61,104 bases of DNA, taken from an uncultured Rhodospirillales bacterium. Lineage in GTDB: Bacteria; Pseudomonadota; Alphaproteobacteria; Acetobacterales; Acetobacteraceae. Position 1 is the stretch's first letter; the number at the start of each line of letters is the position of its first letter. The stretch lies in contig CAITOL010000108.1 of assembly GCA_903893975.1 (NCBI GenBank), positions 1 through 61,104 of the forward strand. Direction: 5' to 3'. The notes under the pieces were generated by a model that did not search any database, was not told the DNA's origin, and was given only the letters and a program-made list of their open reading frames with translations. Of this stretch, positions 55,214 through 61,104 are shown piece after piece. Position numbers and translations under genes: made by a program.

Positions 55214-56178
55214 TACGCGTCGTTCGCGGCGCGCAACTCAGTGCCGACCAGGCGTTCGCTCAGCTTGGCCACCGCCGTGTGGTCCTGGCCAGGCCCGAGC
55301 GAGGCCAGGGCGGCGGCCCACATCTCCCGGCACATCGCCGCGAACGGCGTCGGCGTTGCGCCATCGCGGCCGATTTCCAAGGCAATGGACAGGTCCTTGA
55401 CCATCAGGTCCAGGCTGAAGCCGCTATCAAAGCCCCGCGACAGCACGAACTGGCGGAACTTCTTCTGCGTGGAATTGTTCATGCCGGTCGAGGCATTCAG
55501 CACATCGACCATCACCCCAGGGTCGAGCCCGGCGCGCTGGCCGATCAACAGCGCCTCAATCCCGATCAGATAGCCCCCGGCGGAGACGAGGTTGTTCAGC
55601 GCCTTCATCGCCTGCCCCGCGCCGACGCCGCCGCAGGGCAGAATGGAGGTGCCCATCGCCGCCAGCACCGGGCGCACCCGTTCCAGCACCTCGGCATCAC
55701 CGCCGACCATGATGGCAAGCTGGCCAGTCTTGGCCCGCGACACACCGCCGGACACCGGCGCATCGATCAAAATGCCCCCCGCCGCCGCCACACGTTCGGC
55801 CAGTTTGCGGGTGATCGCCGGTTGGCCGGAGGTCATGTCGATCACCACCGTGCCCGGCCGCAGGCCGACGAGGAGGTTATCCACGCCATCGGCCAGCACC
55901 GAAGACACATTGCCGCTGGTCGGCAGCATCGTAATGATCACGTCCGAGGCGGCCGCCAGCCCCGCCAGGCTATCGGCCACCCGGCCGCCGACCTGCTGGA
56001 CGAAGTTATCCGCCGTCACCCGCCGCGCATCAGCCACGATCAGGCTGTAGCCGGCATCCGCCAGACAGGCGGCCATCGGCCAGCCCATATTGCCAATGCC
56101 GACGAAGCCGATATTCGGCCCCATCCGCGGATCGTCGCGCACGTCATCATGCGCGGCGATGTGCGGACCGGCGGTCAC
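55213..56178 (-). CDS. 3-hydroxyisobutyrate dehydrogenase-like NAD(P)-dependent oxidoreductase
   Basis: 321 residues from GTG 56178 (GTGA overlap with the CMD gene). A start at ATG 56124 (MGPNIGFVG) would give a more usual N-terminus, since the first 18 residues look extra. The Rossmann fold is GFVGIGNMGWPMAACLADAG; the substrate motif is DAPVSGGVSRAKTGQLAIMV; the catalytic Lys lies in GAGQAMKALNNLVSAGGYLI. Members oxidise 3-hydroxyisobutyrate, tartronate semialdehyde or similar beta-hydroxyacids; which one is unknown. Confidence 0.9.
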   Translation of the reverse strand: MTAGPHIAAHDDVRDDPRMGPNIGFVGIGNMGWPMAACLADAGYSLIVADARRVTADNFVQQVGGRVADSLAGLAAASDVIITMLPTSGNVSSVLADGVDNLLVGLRPGTVVIDMTSGQPAITRKLAERVAAAGGILIDAPVSGGVSRAKTGQLAIMVGGDAEVLERVRPVLAAMGTSILPCGGVGAGQAMKALNNLVSAGGYLIGIEALLIGQRAGLDPGVMVDVLNASTGMNNSTQKKFRQFVLSRGFDSGFSLDLMVKDLSIALEIGRDGATPTPFAAMCREMWAAALASLGPGQDHTAVAKLSERLVGTELRAANDA

Positions 56179-56726
56179 GCCGCGTCCATCTCGCGGAAGA
56201 CTTCGGCCGCCACTTTGAAGGCGTCCAGCCCCGCAGGAATGCCGGCGTAGACGCAGGCGGCGAGGAAGACTTCCTTGATCTCATCACGGGTCACGCCGTT
56301 GTTGATCGCACCGCGCACATGCAGGCGCAGTTCGTTCGGGCGGTTCAGCGCGGTCAGAAACGCCAGGTTCAGCATCGAGCGTTGCTTGCGTTCCAGGCCC
56401 GGGCGCGTCCACACATCGCCCCAGCAGAACTCGGTGACCATCTTCTGGAAATCGACCATGAAATCGTCGGCCTTGGCGACCGAGGCATCCACATAGGCGG
56501 CACCCAGAACGGCGCGACGCACTTCAAGACCCTTGCGGAAACGATCCGTATCGAATTCCTTGCGCAATGCCGGGGCGGCCGCAGCGGCCGGCTTCTTGGC
56601 GGCAATTTTCGCCGGCGCTTTGGCGGCGGTCTTCACGGCAGCTTTCGCCACGGCCTTCGGCGCCGCTTTCAAGGCGGCTTTGGGCGCAGCTTTTTTCGGG
56701 GCAGCTTTGGCGGCGGCTTTTGCCAT
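56175..56726 (-). CDS. Carboxymuconolactone decarboxylase-family protein with Lys/Ala-rich histone H1-like tail
   Basis: 183 residues from ATG 56726 (AAGGAAA upstream). Residues 1-53 are almost only Ala, Lys and Pro with Lys about every fourth residue (KAAPKKAAPKAALKAAPKAV), like bacterial H1-type or AlgP/HctB tails. The rest is a CMD fold: FCWGDVWTRPGLERKQRSML then NLAFLTALNRPNELRLHVRG and GVTRDEIKEVFLAACVYAGI, closely resembling PcaC. There is no CxxC, so AhpD-type peroxidase activity is unlikely. Gamma-carboxymuconolactone decarboxylase works in the beta-ketoadipate pathway, but the other pathway genes are not here. It is the first gene of the run through 53304. Confidence 0.85.
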   Translation of the reverse strand: MAKAAAKAAPKKAAPKAALKAAPKAVAKAAVKTAAKAPAKIAAKKPAAAAAPALRKEFDTDRFRKGLEVRRAVLGAAYVDASVAKADDFMVDFQKMVTEFCWGDVWTRPGLERKQRSMLNLAFLTALNRPNELRLHVRGAINNGVTRDEIKEVFLAACVYAGIPAGLDAFKVAAEVFREMDAA

Positions 56727-56845
56727 GGTGGCGTTTCCTTGCGGTAAAACGATGCAGTAGATAAGACGGACTCGTGACCGGCAAACTAGGTTCAGACGGG
56801 CGCGGCGACAAGCGCCCAGCCAATACAATGGGGAGAGCGCTGCGC

Positions 56846-57640
56846 ATGCCACAACCGAATTACGAAATCTTCGCGCTGCGCTATGCACATTTTGCCGATC
56901 GCACCCAGGGCAGCAACCTGATGTTCCCCGACGATCATAGCGCGCCAATGCCGCTGGATTTCTTTATTTGGGTGGTGCGCGGTGAAGGCCGCACCATTGT
57001 GCTGGATACTGGGTTTGACGCCGCCGCCGCCGCGCGGCGCAACCGGCAATGGATCCGCTCCCCGCTCGATGCCTTGCGCGGCATCGGCGTAGACCCGGCA
57101 ACGGTGCAGGATGTGGTGCTCAGCCACATGCATTGGGACCATGCCGGGCATTGGGCCGAATTCCCATCCGCAACGTTTCACTTGCAGGACGCCGAAATGG
57201 CGTATTGCACCGGCCGGTGCATGTGCCACGAAATTCTGCGCCGGCCGTTTGATGTGGAGCATGTCACGCAGGCGGTGCGTGCGACCTTCGCCGCCAAAGT
57301 CAGCTACCACGCCGGCACGGCGGAAATCGCCCCGGGCATTTCCCTGCATCTGGTCGGCGGCCATTCCGGCGGGTTGCAGATCATGCGGGTGCCGACCGCG
57401 CGGGGTTGGGTGGTGCTGGCCAGCGATGCCACGCATTTCTGGTACAACATCCGCAACCGCTCGCCGTTCGTGCTGGTGCATAACGTCGCCGCCCTGCTCG
57501 ATGGCTATGTCACCTGCGAAACCCTGGCCGATGGCCCGGACCATATCATCCCCGGCCATGACCCGGAGGTACTGCGTCGCTTCCCCGCCGTGGATGGCGA
57601 CCCCAACACCGTGCGCCTGGATCTGCCGCCGATCGCCTGA
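56846..57640 (+). CDS. Metallo-beta-lactamase-fold hydrolase (lactonase-like)
   Basis: 264 residues from ATG 56846 with GGGGAGAG upstream. The zinc motif VVLSHMHWDHAGHWAEFPSA (HxHxDH, about 92-97) is intact, and further ligands lie in HLVGGHSGGLQ, VLASDATHFWYN and IIPGHDPEVLRRFP. The overall layout resembles N-acyl-homoserine lactonases of the AiiA/AttM type, but no signalling genes are nearby, so lactonase activity is only one option. It is divergent from the CMD gene across 119 bases. Confidence 0.88.
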   Translation: MPQPNYEIFALRYAHFADRTQGSNLMFPDDHSAPMPLDFFIWVVRGEGRTIVLDTGFDAAAAARRNRQWIRSPLDALRGIGVDPATVQDVVLSHMHWDHAGHWAEFPSATFHLQDAEMAYCTGRCMCHEILRRPFDVEHVTQAVRATFAAKVSYHAGTAEIAPGISLHLVGGHSGGLQIMRVPTARGWVVLASDATHFWYNIRNRSPFVLVHNVAALLDGYVTCETLADGPDHIIPGHDPEVLRRFPAVDGDPNTVRLDLPPIA

Positions 57641-57698
57641 TCGAACTTGCGGCGGTGATGTGCTAGCGTCGTCCAACGATAAGCCCATAGGAGCCGCC

Positions 57699-58172
57699 AT
57701 GGTCGCCTTCGTGTCGCCGGACTACACGCCCGACCTCGACGCTGTGCTCACCGACGGTGTGCTTTCGCGCCGGGTGCTCGGCTGGTTCGTGGATTGCTGG
57801 ATCGTCGGCCTGTTGGTGGCCGGCTATTTCGTGCTGGCCACCGCATTCACCGTGCTGACCCTCGGGCTTGGGCACGGTGTTTATGCGTTGGTGACGCTGA
57901 TCCCGCTGGCGTATTTCTGGATTTCGGTCGCCAGCCCGATGTCTGCCACGCCCGGCCAGGCGCTCTGCGGGCTGCGGGTGGTGGATAATGAAACCCTCTC
58001 CCGCCCCGGCGCGGCGCAGGTGCTGATCTGGATCATCGGCTACTGGCTCACCATCGGGGTGTTGTTCCTGTTGCTCGGCATCGCCATTTTCAGCGTCCGC
58101 CATCGGGCCTTGCACGACATCGTCGCCGGCGTGGTTGTGGTGCGAAGCCGCGCCATTCTGCCGCCGCGCTAA
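57699..58172 (+). CDS. RDD-family membrane protein
   Basis: 157 residues with three helices. The RDD opening VLSRRVLGWFVDCWIVGLLV (Arg then Asp in the first helix) and ATPGQALCGLRVVDNE, with HRALHDIVAGVVVVRSRAIL at the end, are the family signatures. Function is unknown for most members; some are ion exchangers. AGGAG precedes ATG 57699. It lies between the lactonase-like and bpt genes. Confidence 0.85.
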   Translation: MVAFVSPDYTPDLDAVLTDGVLSRRVLGWFVDCWIVGLLVAGYFVLATAFTVLTLGLGHGVYALVTLIPLAYFWISVASPMSATPGQALCGLRVVDNETLSRPGAAQVLIWIIGYWLTIGVLFLLLGIAIFSVRHRALHDIVAGVVVVRSRAILPPR

Positions 58173-58219
58173 CGCCAGAAATCGTTGACGCCAGTGATGC
58201 GCTCGCCGAACATATCGCT

Positions 58220-58993
58220 ATGAGTTTCAAGTCGCCCCGCCGCCCACAGTTTTTCTATACCACCGCCCCCCTACCCTGCCCCTACGTACCGGGCCGGACG
58301 GAGCGCAAGGTGGTGACCGAAGTCAGCGGCGCGGAGGCCGAGGCGCTGCATGACCGGCTATCGCGTGCCGGGTTTCGCCGCAGCCACAACATCGCCTATG
58401 CCCCGGTGTGCCCGGGCTGCAAGGCGTGCGTGCCGATCCGCATTCCCGTCGCCGCGTTCACGCAGGAACGGGGGCATCGCCGCATCATGCGGGCGAACGC
58501 GGATCTCCATGGCTACGAAGCCGAGCCACGCGCCACGGCGGAGCAGTTCCAGCTGTTTCAGCGCTACCAGCAAGCGCGGCATACTGATGGCGACATGGCA
58601 ACGATGAGCTTCTACGACTATCGCGCCATGGTCGAAGACACGCCGATCGACACCACCATCATCGAGTTCCGCGAGCCCGATGGCCGGCTGGTCGGCGCCT
58701 GCCTGACCGACAAACTCAGCGATGGGCTCTCGGCCGTCTACAGCTATTTCCTGCCAGAAATGGAGCGCCGCTCGCTCGGCAGCTTCACCATTCTATGGCT
58801 GATCGAACACGCCCGCGCGCTGGGCCTGCCTTACATCTATCTCGGCTATTGGGTACCAGATAGCCCGAAGATGGCCTACAAAGCGCGCTATCGCCCCAGC
58901 GAAATCCTGCAAGGCGGCGCCTGGCGGCGGCTGGAGCCGGAGGATTTTACACTGGACCGGGCACCGGGGCATCGGCAGAGTGTGAGCGCCTGA
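58220..58993 (+). CDS. bpt: Aspartate/glutamate leucyltransferase Bpt (R-transferase family)
   Basis: 257 residues. It transfers Leu from Leu-tRNA to N-terminal Asp or Glu, feeding ClpS/ClpAP degradation (known for the family). Seen: FFYTTAPLPCPYVPGRTERK, the conserved YAPVCPGCKACVPIRIPVAA, GACLTDKLSDGLSAVYSYF, and the C-terminal GSFTILWLIEHARALGLPYI then YLGYWVPDSPKMAYKARYRP. Length is typical. I see no strong ribosome binding site before the start. Confidence 0.95.
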   Translation: MSFKSPRRPQFFYTTAPLPCPYVPGRTERKVVTEVSGAEAEALHDRLSRAGFRRSHNIAYAPVCPGCKACVPIRIPVAAFTQERGHRRIMRANADLHGYEAEPRATAEQFQLFQRYQQARHTDGDMATMSFYDYRAMVEDTPIDTTIIEFREPDGRLVGACLTDKLSDGLSAVYSYFLPEMERRSLGSFTILWLIEHARALGLPYIYLGYWVPDSPKMAYKARYRPSEILQGGAWRRLEPEDFTLDRAPGHRQSVSA

Positions 58994-59033
58994 AGCGGCC
59001 GGAACAGGTCGCGCCAAAACCGGGAGCGACCAG

Positions 59034-60557
59034 ATGAGCGGTGTAAGCCTGTTTCATTACGACTGGATTGCCAACCACGCGCTACGGCGTGGCCATGACC
59101 TGGCGGCGATCGATCTGGGCACTGGGCGCCGATTTTCCTACGCGCAGTTCCATCGGCGGATCGACGGGCTGGCAGCCTGCATGGCGACGGAATTCGGCAT
59201 CGGCGTAGGCGACCGTGTGGCCGTGCTGGCGGAAAGCAGCACCGATGTGTTTGAGGTGCAGTTCGCCTGCTGCCGGCTCGGCGCGATTTTCGTGCCGTTG
59301 AACTGGCGGCTAGCCACCGCCGAACTGGCAGCAATTTTGGGCAATTGCGACCCGAAATTACTGGTGCATGACGAAGGCTTTGCCGGAAGGGTGGCGTCCC
59401 TGGGCAGTACCGCTCCAGCGCTGATGACCGGCGAAGGGGGCGACTACGAACGCGCGGCCATGAGCGGGCGGCGCCCCGCCGCCTATGCGGAGATGCGGTT
59501 GGAGGATGTGTGCACCATCCTCTACACCTCCGGCACCACCGGTCTGCCCAAGGGCGTGATGGTCACCTATGCGATGAATTTGTTCAACGCGATCATGATT
59601 TCCGGCCTGGCAGAAGTCTCGCGGCGCACAGTGTTTCTGGCAGTGCTGCCGCTGTTCCATACCGGCGGGCTGAACGTCTACGCCAACCCCACCTTCCATT
59701 CCGGTGGGGCGGTGGTGGTGATGCGCAGCTTCGATCCAGGTGCAGCACTGGCGGCGTTGGGCGACCCGGCCCTGGGGGTGACGCATTTCTTCGGCGTGCC
59801 GGCGCATTACCAGTTCCCGATGCAGCACCCGGCCTTCACCACCACCGATTTCAGCCGGCTGGAAATGGCCGGGGTCGGCGGGGCGCCGGCACCAGTGTCC
59901 ATCATATCCGGCTGGCAGGCGCAGGGGGTGAATGTCACCCAGGGCTTCGGGATGACGGAAACCGGGCCGATCGTGCTCTACCTCGACCGCGAAGACGCGA
60001 CGCGCAAGATCGGCAGCGCGGGCAAACCGGCGATGCACGTGGCCGTGCGGCTACTAAGCGCCGAGGGCGTGGAATGCGGCGACAACGAAATTGGCGAACT
60101 GGTGCTGCGCGGGCCGGCGATTACCCCTGGCTACTGGAACAACCAGGAGGCCACGGCGGCGGCCATCCCGGATGGCTGGCTGCGCACCGGCGATGCGGCG
60201 ATCCGGGATAGCGATGGCTACTACTTTATCGTCGATCGCTGGAAAGACATGTACATCACCGGCGGCGAGAATGTGTATCCGGCCGAGGTGGAAAACGTGC
60301 TGCACCAGATGGCAGAAATCGCCGAGGCCGCCGTGATCGGGGTGCCAAGTGATCGTTGGGGCGAAACCGGCCGGGCGATCATTGTGCTGAAGCCCGGGCA
60401 GAGTTTGACCGCAGACGCGGTGATCGCGCACTGCCTGAGCCGGCTGGCGCGCTATAAATTGCCGGCTGATGTGGTCTTTACCGACGTGCTGCCGCGCAAC
60501 GCCACCGGCAAGGTCCACAAGCCAAGCCTGCGCGGGCGGTTCGGCACCGCGGTCTGA
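59034..60557 (+). CDS. Acyl-CoA synthetase (AMP-forming, long/medium-chain type)
   Basis: 507 residues. It activates a carboxylic acid to acyl-AMP, then acyl-CoA. The AMP-binding P-loop ILYTSGTTGLPKGVMVTYA (about 161-179), GFGMTETGPIVLYL, GWLRTGDAAIRDSDGYYFIV and the hinge DRWKDMYITGGENVYPAEVE are intact, as is the C-terminal Lys in PRNATGKVHKPSLRG. GGGAGCGACC precedes ATG 59034. The acid is unknown. It is convergent with rpsD, separated by the terminator below. Confidence 0.93.
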   Translation: MSGVSLFHYDWIANHALRRGHDLAAIDLGTGRRFSYAQFHRRIDGLAACMATEFGIGVGDRVAVLAESSTDVFEVQFACCRLGAIFVPLNWRLATAELAAILGNCDPKLLVHDEGFAGRVASLGSTAPALMTGEGGDYERAAMSGRRPAAYAEMRLEDVCTILYTSGTTGLPKGVMVTYAMNLFNAIMISGLAEVSRRTVFLAVLPLFHTGGLNVYANPTFHSGGAVVVMRSFDPGAALAALGDPALGVTHFFGVPAHYQFPMQHPAFTTTDFSRLEMAGVGGAPAPVSIISGWQAQGVNVTQGFGMTETGPIVLYLDREDATRKIGSAGKPAMHVAVRLLSAEGVECGDNEIGELVLRGPAITPGYWNNQEATAAAIPDGWLRTGDAAIRDSDGYYFIVDRWKDMYITGGENVYPAEVENVLHQMAEIAEAAVIGVPSDRWGETGRAIIVLKPGQSLTADAVIAHCLSRLARYKLPADVVFTDVLPRNATGKVHKPSLRGRFGTAV

Positions 60558-60576
60558 TCGCCGCCATATCGTGAAC

Positions 60577-60618
60577 AAAAAAAGCCCCGCGGCGACGTTC
60601 GCACGTCGCACGCGGGGC
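60577..60618 (-). terminator. Rho-independent terminator of rpsD
   Basis: On the minus strand the stem reads GCCCCGCG-T-GCGACG, loop, CGTCGC-CGCGGGGC (60618-60584), followed by seven T (60583-60577). This is the best canonical terminator in the window. The plus strand has an A-run ahead of the stem but no T-run after it, so it serves rpsD, not the synthetase gene. Confidence 0.9.
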
Positions 60619-60635
60619 CAAACCGTCGACCGGAC

Positions 60636-61104
60636 TTAGCGCGAGTAGAACTCGACCACCAGGTTCGGTTCCATCGTCACCGGATACGGCACATCGGAGA
60701 ACTTCGGCGCGCGGGCGAAGCGGCCCTTCATCGCACGATGATCAACTTCCAGATATTCCGGCACATCCCGCTCGGTGGTCTGCGAGGCGTCGAGCACCAT
60801 GGCGAGCTGCTTGGATTTCTCCTTCACCTCGATGATGTCATTGTCGCGCACCAGGTAGGAGGCGATGTTCACCTTCTTGCCGTTCACCATGACATGGCCG
60901 TGGTTGACGAACTGGCGGGCGGCGAACGGGGTGATCGCGAACTTCATGCGATACACCACCGCATCGAGGCGGCGTTCCAGAATCTCGATCAGATTTTCCG
61001 AGGTGTCACCCTTACGGCGAACGGCCTCGTCATAATACTTGCGGAACTGCTTCTCGCCGATGTTGCCGTAATAGCCCTTCAGCTTCTGCTTCGCCATCAA
61101 CTGA
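60636..61104 (-). CDS. rpsD: 30S ribosomal protein S4 (5' end outside window)
   Basis: 156 codons are visible; the frame stays open to the right edge, and the full protein (about 205 residues) would start beyond it. The internal [20 protein letters not shown] is the S4 N-terminal domain, followed by the S4 RNA-binding domain [20 protein letters not shown] and [20 protein letters not shown]. The end [11 protein letters not shown] is the conserved S4 C-terminus. The internal ATG at 61097 should not be taken as the start. S4 nucleates 30S assembly. Confidence 0.97.
   Translation of the reverse strand, partial: QLMAKQKLKGYYGNIGEKQFRKYYDEAVRRKGDTSENLIEILERRLDAVVYRMKFAITPFAARQFVNHGHVMVNGKKVNIASYLVRDNDIIEVKEKSKQLAMVLDASQTTERDVPEYLEVDHRAMKGRFARAPKFSDVPYPVTMEPNLVVEFYSR

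Noticed and set aside
56175-56560. AhpD-type alkylhydroperoxidase
   Set aside because: The CMD domain lacks the CxxC needed for peroxidase activity and looks like PcaC instead.
60577-60618. Terminator of the acyl-CoA synthetase on the plus strand
   Set aside because: On that strand the A-run precedes the stem and no T-run follows it, so the hairpin belongs to rpsD.
1-61104. CRISPR array, insertion sequence, prophage, tRNA or rRNA
   Set aside because: Looked for spaced direct repeats, transposase motifs, terminal inverted repeats and cloverleaf patterns; none could be supported by reading alone.

Overview
The window is GC-rich, gene-dense bacterial chromosome. Coding sequence covers nearly all of it, and the longest gap between genes is about 155 bases, so there is no stretch over 300 bases without a gene. 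The gene content fits an alphaproteobacterium, probably Rhodospirillales/Acetobacteraceae (inference). The evidence is an intact dusB-ntrB-ntrC-ntrY-ntrX operon, a fused ispDF, sdhE and mfd head to head with recG, argH-lptM head to head with a tlpA-like gene, bpt, and a DUF1127 small protein. I saw no rRNA, tRNA, CRISPR array, insertion sequence, phage gene or replication origin. It reads as core chromosome with a few accessory patches.

Layout. 1-4491 (minus): a beta-strand-repeat surface protein that runs off the left edge, a DHA2 drug-efflux MFS protein and a GcvA-type LysR regulator. 4647-8539 (plus): a translationally coupled run of DUF1127, hotdog thioesterase, MmgE/PrpD and GH15 glucan hydrolase. 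8600-10531: chemoreceptor 1. 10528-14252 (minus): mfd and sdhE, with recG (14242-16341, plus) starting inside the 5' end of sdhE. 16348-17900 (minus): lptM and argH. 17907-22969 (plus): TlpA-like thioredoxin, carboxylesterase, NTF2-like protein, flavin amine oxidase, WYL-type regulator and SRPBCC protein. 22924-24075 (minus): Nudix hydrolase and cupin. 24176-25909: ABC exporter. 25916-33328 (minus): the nitrogen-regulation operon. 33434-35109 (plus): ispDF and a P-loop kinase. 35051-37205 (minus): an orphan peptide-binding protein and a DinB protein. 37356-39265 (plus): acyl-CoA dehydrogenase and a small lipoprotein. 39278-42754 (minus): chemoreceptor 2 and an aromatic-acid-type MFS carrier. 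42863-44668: MarR divergent from a second MFS carrier. 44744-48290 (plus): a low-complexity protein, RadC, a phosphonate-monoester-hydrolase-like enzyme and an FMN split-barrel protein. 48365-50005 (minus): FAD dehydrogenase. 50132-56726: a cell-surface and metabolic block with a double VanZ-like protein, an O-antigen-ligase-like protein with an inserted beta domain, EamA, a beta-helix protein, a 3-hydroxyisobutyrate-dehydrogenase-like enzyme, and a carboxymuconolactone decarboxylase carrying a histone-like tail. 56846-60557 (plus): metallo-beta-lactamase, RDD, bpt and acyl-CoA synthetase. 60636-61104 (minus): rpsD, cut by the right edge, with a clear Rho-independent terminator.

No single stretch is obviously an unknown defence or mobile system. 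The most unusual items are the O-antigen-ligase-like protein with a sandwich domain in its active loop, the Lys/Ala (histone H1-like) tail fused to a decarboxylase, a disordered protein with four copies of a short LAxV-type motif, the sdhE/recG start codons embedded in one shared palindrome, and an NtrX that lacks the sigma-54 contact loop. Gene ends are tightly packed throughout, with many 1-11 base start/stop overlaps and several long convergent overlaps.
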